Source: Sneathiella chinensis (GTDB taxonomy: Bacteria > Pseudomonadota > Alphaproteobacteria > Sneathiellales > Sneathiellaceae). Taken from it: a stretch of 64,000 nt of DNA. Below, piece after piece: positions 17,837 to 25,658 of the stretch. The stretch lies in NCBI RefSeq assembly GCF_012720115.1, contig NZ_VNWN01000004.1, forward strand, positions 124,001-188,000, in the 5' to 3' direction. The notes beneath the pieces were generated by a model. It had not been told where the DNA came from. It saw only the letters and a list, made by a program, of their open reading frames with translations, and made no database searches. Each line of letters begins with the position of its first letter. Position 1 is the stretch's first letter. Position numbers and translations under genes: made by a program.

Positions 17837-18542
17837 CGCGTGGTTTCTCCGTCGCGCCGGCAATCTCGGTTGCCTCATTGGCTACATGCGCCCATCGGGT
17901 GGTTTCGTTCACCGAATAGAACGGCACGTAATATTTGACATTCTTTTCCTGCTGGACCGTGTCATTCTGGGAATCCAGAACCAGACGGCGGCCATTTTCC
18001 CGGACATACAGGATGGTGTGGTTCTGGCCGCGCAACACGTCGCTTGTCACAACGATGCGCATATTGGCAACGGGCACACCCAGCTCTTTCAGGCTGATAT
18101 ATTTCATGATTGCGAAATCTTCGGAATCGCCGCCGTTGGTGATGAATTCCAGCGGGCTGGCCCAGTAATCCGCGTGGCCATAATTCTCCATGTCGGACAC
18201 ATGGCGCCACTTGTTGATGAACCTGTTGATCTCGCGAAGTTGGGTGGAACGCTCGGCCTCGGTCAGTTCCTGGATTTTGGCCCGCCACAGGGTCATCTGT
18301 TGCGAGGCGCATTTCTGGATGTCCTGATCACACAGGCGGGCGGCCCGGTCGCTTTTCTTGAAATCGCCAATCACCCTTGTCCATTGCGGCAGGGCCTGCA
18401 AATCCCGCGAAGGGATTTCGACCGTACCGAACAGGCCGTCCGGCGGCGGAATATCCGCCATCGTGTTGGCCTGCGCGGACCCTGCCATCAGCAGGGACGC
18501 GGCAAGGGCAAAGGGAAGAAGTGTCGCTGATAGGGGCATCAT
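17829..18542 (-). CDS. LapG-like transglutaminase-fold protease homologue with Cys-to-Ser change
   Basis: 237 residues of the bacterial transglutaminase-like cysteine proteinase family (LapG type), with a signal peptide ending near GSAQA. The active-site region reads GGDSEDFA where the family has GDCED: the nucleophile is Ser140 (TCC, 18123-18125). His175 (QNHTILYV) and Asp190 (RLVLDSQ) are kept at the same spacing as in the second copy at 24777-25433. LapG cuts adhesins in the periplasm to release them. This copy is probably inactive as a Cys protease; it may bind substrate or sensor, or be a slow Ser enzyme. It overlaps the HlyD-type gene by 4 bp (ATGA) and sensor 1 by 8 bp, so the operon is tightly coupled. 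Confidence 0.87.
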   Translation of the reverse strand: MMPLSATLLPFALAASLLMAGSAQANTMADIPPPDGLFGTVEIPSRDLQALPQWTRVIGDFKKSDRAARLCDQDIQKCASQQMTLWRAKIQELTEAERSTQLREINRFINKWRHVSDMENYGHADYWASPLEFITNGGDSEDFAIMKYISLKELGVPVANMRIVVTSDVLRGQNHTILYVRENGRRLVLDSQNDTVQQEKNVKYYVPFYSVNETTRWAHVANEATEIAGATEKPRDD

Positions 18543-19879
18543 CTTTCCTTCAAGGCGTTGTCGCGGGTTTTCAGGATCGGCTTCAGGATGTAGTCCAGAA
18601 CGGATTTCTGTCCGGTCAGGGTATCCACGGACGCCACCATACCCGGAATGATCGGGTAGGTTTCATCGCCGCGCTTCAGATAGTTCTGCTCGGTGCGGAC
18701 AATGATCTTGTAGAAGCTGTCGCCGGTCTGCTCATCCACGGTGGTGTCGGCGCTGATCCGTTCCAGCTCGGCAGGTAACCCGCCATAGATGGAATAGTCA
18801 TAGGCCGTGATCTTGACGGTTGCCTTCTGTCCGGGGCGCAGGAAGGCGATATCGGACGGACGGATGCGGGCCTCTACCAGAAGAGAATCCTCAATCGGGA
18901 CAATTTCCACAATATCCTGTCCGGGCTGTACCACGCCGCCGATGGTTGAAATTTTCAGGTCCTTGACCGTCCCTTTTACCGGGGAGCGGACATCAGTCCG
19001 TACAACCCGGTCGCGGGCGGCCAGAATGGTCTGGCGGATGGCCTCAAACTCGGCCCGGGCGGTGCTCAGTTCCTGCGATGCAATACTGCGGAAGTTGAGG
19101 ATCTTTTCCTCGATCCTCTGGTTGGCTTCCTGCAGGGCGCCCTTGGCCCGGGGCAGGGCAAGCTGTGACGCGGAAATCTGGCCTTTCAGGTCATTGGCTT
19201 CCCGTTTCAGTTTCAGCAACTGAACCTTCGGAACAATGCCTTTCACGGCAAGGGGTTCGGTGATGGAAAGCTCTTCATTAACCAGAGCAAAGCTGGACCG
19301 CAGCTGGTTCAGGCGTCCGTTGATTTCGGCAATTTCCTGCTGGCGTTGCTGGGCCTGCTGGCGGAGGATGGCAATCTGTGACTGCAATTCCGCCTGCCGG
19401 GCGTTGTACAGGTTCTGTTCACGGACACTGATCTCGGCGCCTTCGGCAATCAGTTCCGGCGGAAAGGTAATGCCGGTCCCTTCGGCTTCTGCCTTGAGGC
19501 GGGCAATCCGGCCCATCAGGTTCAGGTAATTGGATTCAATCTCGCCAAAGCGGGCAGAAAAGCCGGTATCGTCGATGCGGAGCAGAATCTGGCCTTTCTC
19601 GACCGTTTCCCCTTCCCGCACCAGAAGTTCCTTCAGGATGCCGCCTTCCAGATTCTGGATGACCTGCACCTGACTGGACGGGATGACCTTGCCATCGCCG
19701 CGGGTGACTTCATCCAGAATGGCATTGTCCGCCCAGATATAGGCGGAAATGAAAAAGGCCACGATCCCGATCAGCAACAGGAAGGAACGCGGGTTGGGTC
19801 CCTGCATTTTTGCCGCCATCACATCCGAGGCAAAATCGGAATCGCTCCACTCAGCGTTGTTGGACATTTGCTTTTCCAT
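18539..19879 (-). CDS. Type I secretion membrane fusion protein (HlyD/LapC-like)
   Basis: 446 residues. A cytoplasmic N-terminus of about 30 residues is followed by one membrane helix (FLLLIGIVAFFISAYIWA) and GKVIPSSQVQVIQNLEGGIL, the standard HlyD biotinyl-lipoyl half-motif. Then come a long coiled coil with Gln-rich helices (about 150-300) and the C-terminal beta-barrel part with RTEQNYL and IIPGMVASVDTLTGQKSVLDYILKP (split motif typical of HlyD). It links the ABC exporter to TolC in the periplasm. Alternative start ATG 19867. Second gene of the exporter-LapG-sensor operon, starting just after the ABC gene. Confidence 0.95.
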   Translation of the reverse strand: MEKQMSNNAEWSDSDFASDVMAAKMQGPNPRSFLLLIGIVAFFISAYIWADNAILDEVTRGDGKVIPSSQVQVIQNLEGGILKELLVREGETVEKGQILLRIDDTGFSARFGEIESNYLNLMGRIARLKAEAEGTGITFPPELIAEGAEISVREQNLYNARQAELQSQIAILRQQAQQRQQEIAEINGRLNQLRSSFALVNEELSITEPLAVKGIVPKVQLLKLKREANDLKGQISASQLALPRAKGALQEANQRIEEKILNFRSIASQELSTARAEFEAIRQTILAARDRVVRTDVRSPVKGTVKDLKISTIGGVVQPGQDIVEIVPIEDSLLVEARIRPSDIAFLRPGQKATVKITAYDYSIYGGLPAELERISADTTVDEQTGDSFYKIIVRTEQNYLKRGDETYPIIPGMVASVDTLTGQKSVLDYILKPILKTRDNALKER

Positions 19880-19887
19880 CGTCTTCG

Positions 19888-22257
19888 TTACCCCTGCTGC
19901 GCTTTTTGAGGCGCCTGACTTGTCCGGTCGGCCTTGCGACCGATCTTCAACACTTCATCCCGTGGTCCGTCTGCAACCACCTTGCCGTTTCCAAGAACGA
20001 TAATCCGGTCCACCAGCGAGAACAGGGATGTCCGGTGAGTGACCAGAATAAGGGTCTTGTCCTTGCTGAAATCCTTCAACCGGCTGATGAAACGACGTTC
20101 GGAATTGAGGTCCATGGAACTGGTCGGTTCATCAAACATCAGGATGGGCGGGTTGGGCAGCAGGGAACGGGCGAGGCCCATACACTGGCGTTGGCCGCCT
20201 GACAGGGTGGCGCCCTTTTCGCCGACCTGAAGGTCATATCCGTGCGGATGCCGGCTGATAAAGTCATGAACACCGGCCAGCTTGGAGGCGCGCAGGACCA
20301 TGTCGTCATCGGCCTGTGGGTGGCCCATAGTGATATTCTGGCGCACGGTCCCCTGAAACAGGACGATATCCTGCATCACACTACCGATAGAGCGGCGAAT
20401 GTCGGACGGGTCAATTTGTCGGATATCGGTGCCATCGATCAGGACCGCGCCTTCATCCGGTTCGTACAGGTTGATCAGCAGCCGGGAAATGGTGGTCTTG
20501 CCGGACCCGACCGGCCCGATAATGCCCACCTTTTCCCCCGCCCGGATCTTGAACGATACATTGGAAAGGGCCGGCAGTTCTGTTCCCGGATATTTGAAGG
20601 TTACGTCCTTGAACTCCACATCGCCCTGAATGTTGGGGCGGCTGAGTTGCCGTTTTTCCGCAGCCCGTTCCACCGGCAGGGCCATGATCTGGTTCAGACC
20701 CTTGAGGGCGACCATGGCCTGATTGAGCCGGGTCAGAAGACCGGCAATCTGACCCAGGGGGGCCATTGTCCGTCCGGTCAGGATGGTACAGGCAATCAGG
20801 GCACCGATCGTGATGTTGGTATCCGGCTGTGTCATCAGCGTGACGCCATAGATAACCACAAGGATGGTGACCAGTTGCATGACGGCGGCCGACAGGTTGA
20901 TGCTGAGGCTGGCAAAGAAGCGGGAGGTTACGCTGGTCTTGGCGGTCTGCCCGACGAAGCGTTCCCATTCTTTTTGCATATGGCCTTCAACGCCGAGACT
21001 CTTGACAGTATCAAGGGCCGAGATGGTCTCGATAATGACGCCATGCTTTTGGGAGTTCTCGTCGGAGTTTTGGGAAACCGCCCGGCGCAGCGGCCATTGC
21101 AGGGCCAGCCCGATGCCGATCACCACCGGAATGGCGACGGCGGGAACAACCACAAGGGGGCCACCAATCAGATAGATGATGAACAGGAAGACGCCGAGGA
21201 ACGGCAGGTCAACCAGTGCGGTGATGGTGGCAGAGGTAAAGAAATCCCGTAAGGATTCAAATTCCCGAAGATGGTTGGCAAACGCCCCGGCAGAGGCGGG
21301 CCGGGCCTTGACCTGAAGGTTGAGGACCTGTTCGAAAATCCGGCTGGACAGAAGCACGTCGGCCCGTTTGCCCGCATTGTCCACGAAATAGGATCGCAGG
21401 GATTTCAGGATCAGGTCAAAACCGATCACCGTAATGATACCAAACGCCAGAACCCAAAGGGTTTCAAGGGCCTTGTTGGGGACCACCCTGTCATAGACAT
21501 TCATGATGAACAGGGGGCTGGCAATGGCAAAGCTGTTGATCAGGAAGGCGGCCAGAATCACCTGAAGATAAGTTGGCCAGAACTGGCGCAGGGTTCCCCA
21601 GAACCACGAGCCCTTGCGTTCCTGCAAACTTTCGTCCCGATCGACGCGGAACTTGAAGCCGGGTCGGACAAATATGGCATACCCGGCGTAAATCTTTTCC
21701 AGTTCCGCAAGGGGCAGGGTTTGGGACCCTTCGCCGGTCTCCGGGAAAATGACGACGGCCTTGTCGCCCTTCCGCTCCAGCAGGATACAGGCGCGCCGCC
21801 CTCGAATCAGCAGGACGGTTGGCAGGACCACTTCCGGAATCTTGTCCAACTTGCGGTTGGTGATCCGGGCACTGATGCCAACGCGCTGGGCGGCCCGGAC
21901 AAACAGGTCCGGTGTCAGGCAATTATCTTCCAGCGGCATGCCATAGATCAGGGCTTCAGGCGTGCGGGGGTCCTCGAAAACCTTGGTCAGGGCGACAAGG
22001 CAGCCCAGCAACGGATCATGGTCCGACTTGGCGACACTGGACAGTTCAACCTGCCAATCCCCGGAGGCGTCCTCGCTGGCCGGGGCGTCCTTCTGGCCAC
22101 CTTGCGCAGCGGCCTGCTTCAGGGATTGAAGGGCTTGCTCCCGAAAGGAACGCTCCGGCGAGGGAGACGATTGCTCCTTGTCCCTCACAGTCTCCGTCCC
22201 CGAGGAGAGTGATTCCTTTTCCAGAATGGAATCTGTTTTCTTACCATTTGTCGTCAT
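19888..22257 (-). CDS. Type I secretion ABC exporter with C39-like domain (LapB-like)
   Basis: 789 residues from ATG 22257 (GGA upstream; a GTG at 22278 is also possible). An N-terminal acidic linker of about 75 residues precedes a C39-peptidase-like domain (about 80-210). Where active C39 peptidases have their Cys, this domain reads DNCLTPDLF, which looks degenerate as in LapB and HlyB. A six-helix ABC membrane domain (about 240-520) and an ATPase domain follow: Walker A GPVGSGKTT, signature LSGGQRQ, Walker B ILMFDEPT, and H-loop THRTSL. It would export a large RTX or Lap-type adhesin. First gene of a minus-strand operon and divergent from tolC. No adhesin is encoded here. Confidence 0.94.
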   Translation of the reverse strand: MTTNGKKTDSILEKESLSSGTETVRDKEQSSPSPERSFREQALQSLKQAAAQGGQKDAPASEDASGDWQVELSSVAKSDHDPLLGCLVALTKVFEDPRTPEALIYGMPLEDNCLTPDLFVRAAQRVGISARITNRKLDKIPEVVLPTVLLIRGRRACILLERKGDKAVVIFPETGEGSQTLPLAELEKIYAGYAIFVRPGFKFRVDRDESLQERKGSWFWGTLRQFWPTYLQVILAAFLINSFAIASPLFIMNVYDRVVPNKALETLWVLAFGIITVIGFDLILKSLRSYFVDNAGKRADVLLSSRIFEQVLNLQVKARPASAGAFANHLREFESLRDFFTSATITALVDLPFLGVFLFIIYLIGGPLVVVPAVAIPVVIGIGLALQWPLRRAVSQNSDENSQKHGVIIETISALDTVKSLGVEGHMQKEWERFVGQTAKTSVTSRFFASLSINLSAAVMQLVTILVVIYGVTLMTQPDTNITIGALIACTILTGRTMAPLGQIAGLLTRLNQAMVALKGLNQIMALPVERAAEKRQLSRPNIQGDVEFKDVTFKYPGTELPALSNVSFKIRAGEKVGIIGPVGSGKTTISRLLINLYEPDEGAVLIDGTDIRQIDPSDIRRSIGSVMQDIVLFQGTVRQNITMGHPQADDDMVLRASKLAGVHDFISRHPHGYDLQVGEKGATLSGGQRQCMGLARSLLPNPPILMFDEPTSSMDLNSERRFISRLKDFSKDKTLILVTHRTSLFSLVDRIIVLGNGKVVADGPRDEVLKIGRKADRTSQAPQKAQQG

Positions 22258-23186
22258 TTGCGTATCCAAACCGGACACCGTACCGGCCTGTCAGGGCGGT
22301 CGCCTGCTGTTGCTGGCGGCACTGACATGGGCGCGGTATGCAGTATCCTTCTTTTCCAATATTCAGCCCGGAGTGGTGCAGGTGAGTGCACATACCCGGT
22401 GCCGGTTCCCCCAAAAGTAGCTGCGCAGTACAATTCTTGCCGGATGATCAGGTCCGGCCTTCTGCCTCAATAGAATGCGGATTTGGTGAAAATCGTATTA
22501 ACGTCTCCGTTGTTTCACTCGAAATATCGCCAATTTATAAAAAAATAATCCGTCAATTTCTCGCTTTAATGGTATTCCCCCGTCGGTTTTGAAGGGGGAC
22601 GCCCTCGCAATACAACTGTATCTTGGGCCGGATCACTCATTAAATACAACAAAATTAACCATAAATATATGGGTCCGCTATGGGGGCGTCTTTCGTGGGG
22701 CGGCATACCCATAAGGAGATTTATGTTGTTTTGTTTTCTTGGTATGAGGGTTTTTGGTTTCAAGGGTGCGAAAACCATGCCCTTGAAATGATGTAACAAT
22801 TTTATTAAAAACGATTCTATCGATTTAAGTCGCTGAAAATGCTTCTCTTCTTGTGCCAGGTGCAAGAAGGGTAGGGGTGTTTTGGGAGAACAGCTCCGGC
22901 CGTTGGGTGGGGTATGGTCTCCCGGTGGGGACTGTGAGGAGACGGGTTTCTTTTGTGTTGCGATTGAGCCACACAGCGCAGAAACACTGGGGAATATGTG
23001 CTGTGTGACACTAAAATGGGTTGTTTTCGCGCCCGGTGTGTGGGTAAATTTTGTCGAATTTGTTAAATGTATAAACGATTGTTGTTTGACATAAACTTGT
23101 TTTGCGAGTACTCGGTGGGGCAACATTCAAGCGTATTGGGTACCAGAAAACTACAAACGATATTACTTTAAATGTGGGAGAGGGGC
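22258..23186. other. Long AT-rich intergenic region between divergent exporter and tolC genes
   Basis: This roughly 930-bp gap is clearly more AT-rich than its surroundings, especially 22480-22840 and 23040-23170. It should hold the promoters of both divergent units. It contains a 22-codon ORF with a good Shine-Dalgarno (22723-22791) and an inverted repeat at its 3' end (22758-22788). A TTGACA-like hexamer at about 23086 could be a -35 for tolC. A long open frame on the minus strand (22566-23126) has no family likeness and Pro/His/Ser-rich composition, and I do not call it. Confidence 0.6.
22723..22791 (+). CDS. Possible 22-residue leader ORF
   Basis: ATG 22723 has AAGGAG 4 bp upstream; the frame runs 22 codons to TGA at 22789-22791. 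The peptide is hydrophobic at the start (MLFCFLGMRVFGF) and basic at the end. A perfect 9-bp inverted repeat TTTCAAGGG/CCCTTGAAA (22758-22766 / 22780-22788) covers its last codons. This could be a leader peptide with an attenuator-like hairpin in front of tolC. It could also be chance in AT-rich DNA. Confidence 0.25.
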   Translation: MLFCFLGMRVFGFKGAKTMPLK

Positions 23187-24527
23187 ATGATGTCCAGATT
23201 GTCAGCGAGTAGCACGCGCAGGGTTGTTACGGCGAGTGTTATGGCGACAGTGCTTGGAAGTATTGCAGTTTCTGCGCCGGTTCATGCCGGTTCCTTGGCC
23301 GAAGCTGTACAGAGTACCGTGATGAATTATCCGGAAATTGGCGAGGCGTCCGCAAACCGCCGTGCCATTGACCAGGAACTCGAGCAAGCACACGGCCTTT
23401 ACTATCCTTCCATTGATCTTGCCGCCGGGGGTGGTAAGGAATGGACGGATACGGTTTCTATCGATGACAAGTGGCTGACCCGAACCGAGGGCAGCATCTC
23501 ATTGACACAAACCCTTCTGGATTTTGGCGCCCGCGAAGCCGAGGTTGAACGTCAGTCCGCCCGTGTCGATGGCGCCGCCTACCGGGTTCGGGAACGGGCC
23601 GAGGCCATTGGCCTTGACGCAGTTCAGGCCTATCTGGATGTTCTCCGCAATCTGGAAATTGTGAACCTTGCGACGGAAAATCTTGAAATTCACAAACGCA
23701 CGCTGAAGGAAATCAACGACCGCGTTGATGCCGGACAGAGTGGTGTCGGGGATGTCCAGCAGACGGAAGCCCGTGTTGCCGCCGCCGAGGACACCCTTGT
23801 CGAGACAATGCGTCAGCTTGATAACGCAGAGATCGCGTATCGCCGCATTGTCGGGGAAGCCCCGATGAATCTCGAACTGCCGGAATTCAATGACGGTGTT
23901 CTGCCCGCCAATCTGGAAGACATCATCACAATCGGTCTGGAAAGCAACCCGGATATCCGCTTTGCTCGTTCCGACCTGAAAACTTCCGAAGCCGAAATCA
24001 AGGCTGCCGAAGCCAACTTCTACCCGACCGTTAATCTGGAACTGGATGCAAACGCCAATAACGATACGGACGGTGTGAAGGGACATAACGACGATTTCAC
24101 CGCGATGGTTCGTCTGCGTTACAACCTGTACCGCGGTGGTATCGATCTGGGCCGTCAGCGGGAAGCGGTTGAGCGTAAGTCCGAAACCCAGCAACGTGTT
24201 GCCCGCTTTGAACGTCTGGTCGAAGAGGAAATCCGCCAGAGCTGGAGCTCTCTGGCCCGCTCGCAAGGCCGTGCCGCAGCGCTAAGCGATCAGGTTGTTG
24301 CCAACGGTCAGGTGGCTTCCACTTACCGTCAGGAATTCCAGATCGGACAGCGGGACCTGCTGGATATGCTGGATGCGGATAATGAACTGTTCAACTCCCG
24401 GACAAGTCTGGCAACGGTTGAATATTCCGTTCTGTTCGCGAAATACCGCCTGCTGGCAACTATGGGTCGTCTGAACAGCACATTGGGCGTAACCCTGCCA
24501 GAGGAAGCCTTGCCGAATAACAGCTAA
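23187..24527 (+). CDS. TolC-family outer membrane channel (LapE-like)
   Basis: About 446 residues. A signal peptide ends near APVHA, followed by SLAEAVQSTVMNYPEIGEASANRR, the normal start of a TolC-family protein. Two outer-membrane-factor repeats follow, with long periplasmic helices rich in Gln/Ala/Glu and LRYNLYRGGIDLGRQREA in the second. It forms the outer-membrane exit for the type I exporter encoded divergently. I prefer ATG 23187, preceded by GGGAGAGG; ATG 23172 is in frame upstream. A strong terminator follows. Its separate promoter suggests independent control from the exporter operon. Confidence 0.95.
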   Translation: MMSRLSASSTRRVVTASVMATVLGSIAVSAPVHAGSLAEAVQSTVMNYPEIGEASANRRAIDQELEQAHGLYYPSIDLAAGGGKEWTDTVSIDDKWLTRTEGSISLTQTLLDFGAREAEVERQSARVDGAAYRVRERAEAIGLDAVQAYLDVLRNLEIVNLATENLEIHKRTLKEINDRVDAGQSGVGDVQQTEARVAAAEDTLVETMRQLDNAEIAYRRIVGEAPMNLELPEFNDGVLPANLEDIITIGLESNPDIRFARSDLKTSEAEIKAAEANFYPTVNLELDANANNDTDGVKGHNDDFTAMVRLRYNLYRGGIDLGRQREAVERKSETQQRVARFERLVEEEIRQSWSSLARSQGRAAALSDQVVANGQVASTYRQEFQIGQRDLLDMLDADNELFNSRTSLATVEYSVLFAKYRLLATMGRLNSTLGVTLPEEALPNNS

Positions 24528-24548
24528 GGCGTTCTTTACGAACACTGA

Positions 24549-24582
24549 AAAAGGCCGTCCCTTGCAGGGGCGGCCTTTTTTG
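24549..24582 (+). terminator. Intrinsic terminator of tolC
   Basis: AAGGCCGTCCC (24551-24561) pairs with GGGGCGGCCTT (24567-24577) over a short loop and is followed by a T-run. It lies 22 bp after the tolC stop. The A-run upstream would also let it act for a minus-strand transcript leaving the second LapG-like gene. Confidence 0.9.
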
Positions 24583-24776
24583 CTTTGTAGGGATGAGAGG
24601 GTGAGTGTCGGGGCGACAAGGGGCCGCTCAGCATGGCTGTGGCTGTATGGCTGTTGGCTGCGCTGCTGTGCTGCCGTGCCTTTGCATGACTGTGGGACGC
24701 AGGGTTACAGGGGGGCGGAATATCGGATTGACCGGATGGTGAAACTGTCCGGTTGTCGGGGGCGGGGAAGGCGGGG

Positions 24777-25433
24777 CTAGTTGACAGCCGGCTTGTGGCG
24801 CCACCATCCCAATTCGTTGACCGAGTAGATGGGGCGGTAATGCTTGATTCGCTTGGCATCCACAACCAGTCCGATCTGATTGTCCAATATCATCTGTTTT
24901 CCATCCAGTTCAACAGCAAGAATGGCATGGGCAATTCGCAGGTTCATATCCTGCAGGACAACGATTTTCATCTCTTCCGCCTTCCAGCCAAGCGCCCGGA
25001 GGGTGAAGTATTTTACGATGGCGTAATCCTCGCAATCGCCAAAGCGGGCAAAGAATTCCCGCGGGATTTCCCAGTAATCCTTTACCCCCCAGTTGATGGG
25101 GTCGAGGATATAGCGAAAGAGGTTGATGTAGGTGTTGACGCGTTCCAGTTGTTTGGCCTTGGGGGCGTCCTGCAACTCCTCAATCAGTTCTTCCCACTTC
25201 TTGTAGGCACAGGCGTTAAGCTGGCCGGAATCACAGTTTCCGGGGCGTTCCTTGTAGGTGTCCAGCACCTTTTGCCATTTGGGAAAGGGCTTCAGGTCTG
25301 TATAGGCGATTTCCCGAAACCCGAAGATGCCGTTTGCCGAGGCGTGGGGCGGTGCCACAAGGACACTCAGCCCGAAGGCCAGGGCCGACGAGAAAAGCAG
25401 CAATCGCGATTTTGGATGGTTGCGCTTTTTCAA
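24777..25433 (-). CDS. lapG: LapG-like periplasmic cysteine protease (catalytic residues intact)
   Basis: 218 residues of the bacterial transglutaminase-like cysteine proteinase family, with a signal peptide to about residue 33 (APPHASA). The catalytic residues are present: Cys134 in FGDCEDYA, His169 in RIAHAILAV and Asp184 in MILDNQ. The DCED setting also supplies the Asp/Glu side chains that bind Ca2+ in characterised LapG. The expected action is cleavage of a large adhesin near its N-terminus in the periplasm, releasing it from the cell surface. It is divergent from sensor 2 (225 bp between starts). Compared with the copy at 17829-18542 this is the likely active enzyme. Confidence 0.9.
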   Translation of the reverse strand: MKKRNHPKSRLLLFSSALAFGLSVLVAPPHASANGIFGFREIAYTDLKPFPKWQKVLDTYKERPGNCDSGQLNACAYKKWEELIEELQDAPKAKQLERVNTYINLFRYILDPINWGVKDYWEIPREFFARFGDCEDYAIVKYFTLRALGWKAEEMKIVVLQDMNLRIAHAILAVELDGKQMILDNQIGLVVDAKRIKHYRPIYSVNELGWWRHKPAVN

Positions 25434-25588
25434 AACGGCCCCTGTTACAATCTCCGGTATGGTCTTTTCTATATCAGGGCGTAAAAAATGTCCGCAAGCC
25501 TGTATCAGAAGACTATTCTGTAAACCGATTAAGAAATATTAACATTCCTTGTGTTCTATTCACATTTTTGTCAGTAAGACAATTGGAA

Positions 25589-25607
25589 ACAGTGGTTTAC
25601 AGTGGTT
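25589..25607 (+). repeat. Tandem 10-bp direct repeat in the lapG/sensor 2 intergenic region
   Basis: ACAGTGGTT occurs at 25589-25597 and again at 25599-25607, a 10-bp period equal to one DNA turn. It is about 50 bp before the start of sensor 2, where a regulator could bind. No known consensus is recognised. Confidence 0.35.
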
Positions 25608-25658
25608 GTATCCCATGGATAGCACGGACTTTACGGTATAGCGAATTGGAACAGGCGC

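Noticed and set aside
20242-22212. Long plus-strand frames over the ABC exporter gene
   Set aside because: Both are antisense to the clearly recognised exporter and carry no family motifs.
22566-23126. A 186-codon open frame on the minus strand in the AT-rich region
   Set aside because: Pro/His/Ser-rich low-complexity translation, no family motif, no good Shine-Dalgarno, and it covers the likely promoter region of tolC.
24536-24865. A 109-codon minus-strand frame after the second LapG gene
   Set aside because: It overlaps the tolC terminator and the lapG 3' end; Ser/Pro/His-rich and no motif. The GCTG-type repetition at about 24630-24680 explains the open frame.
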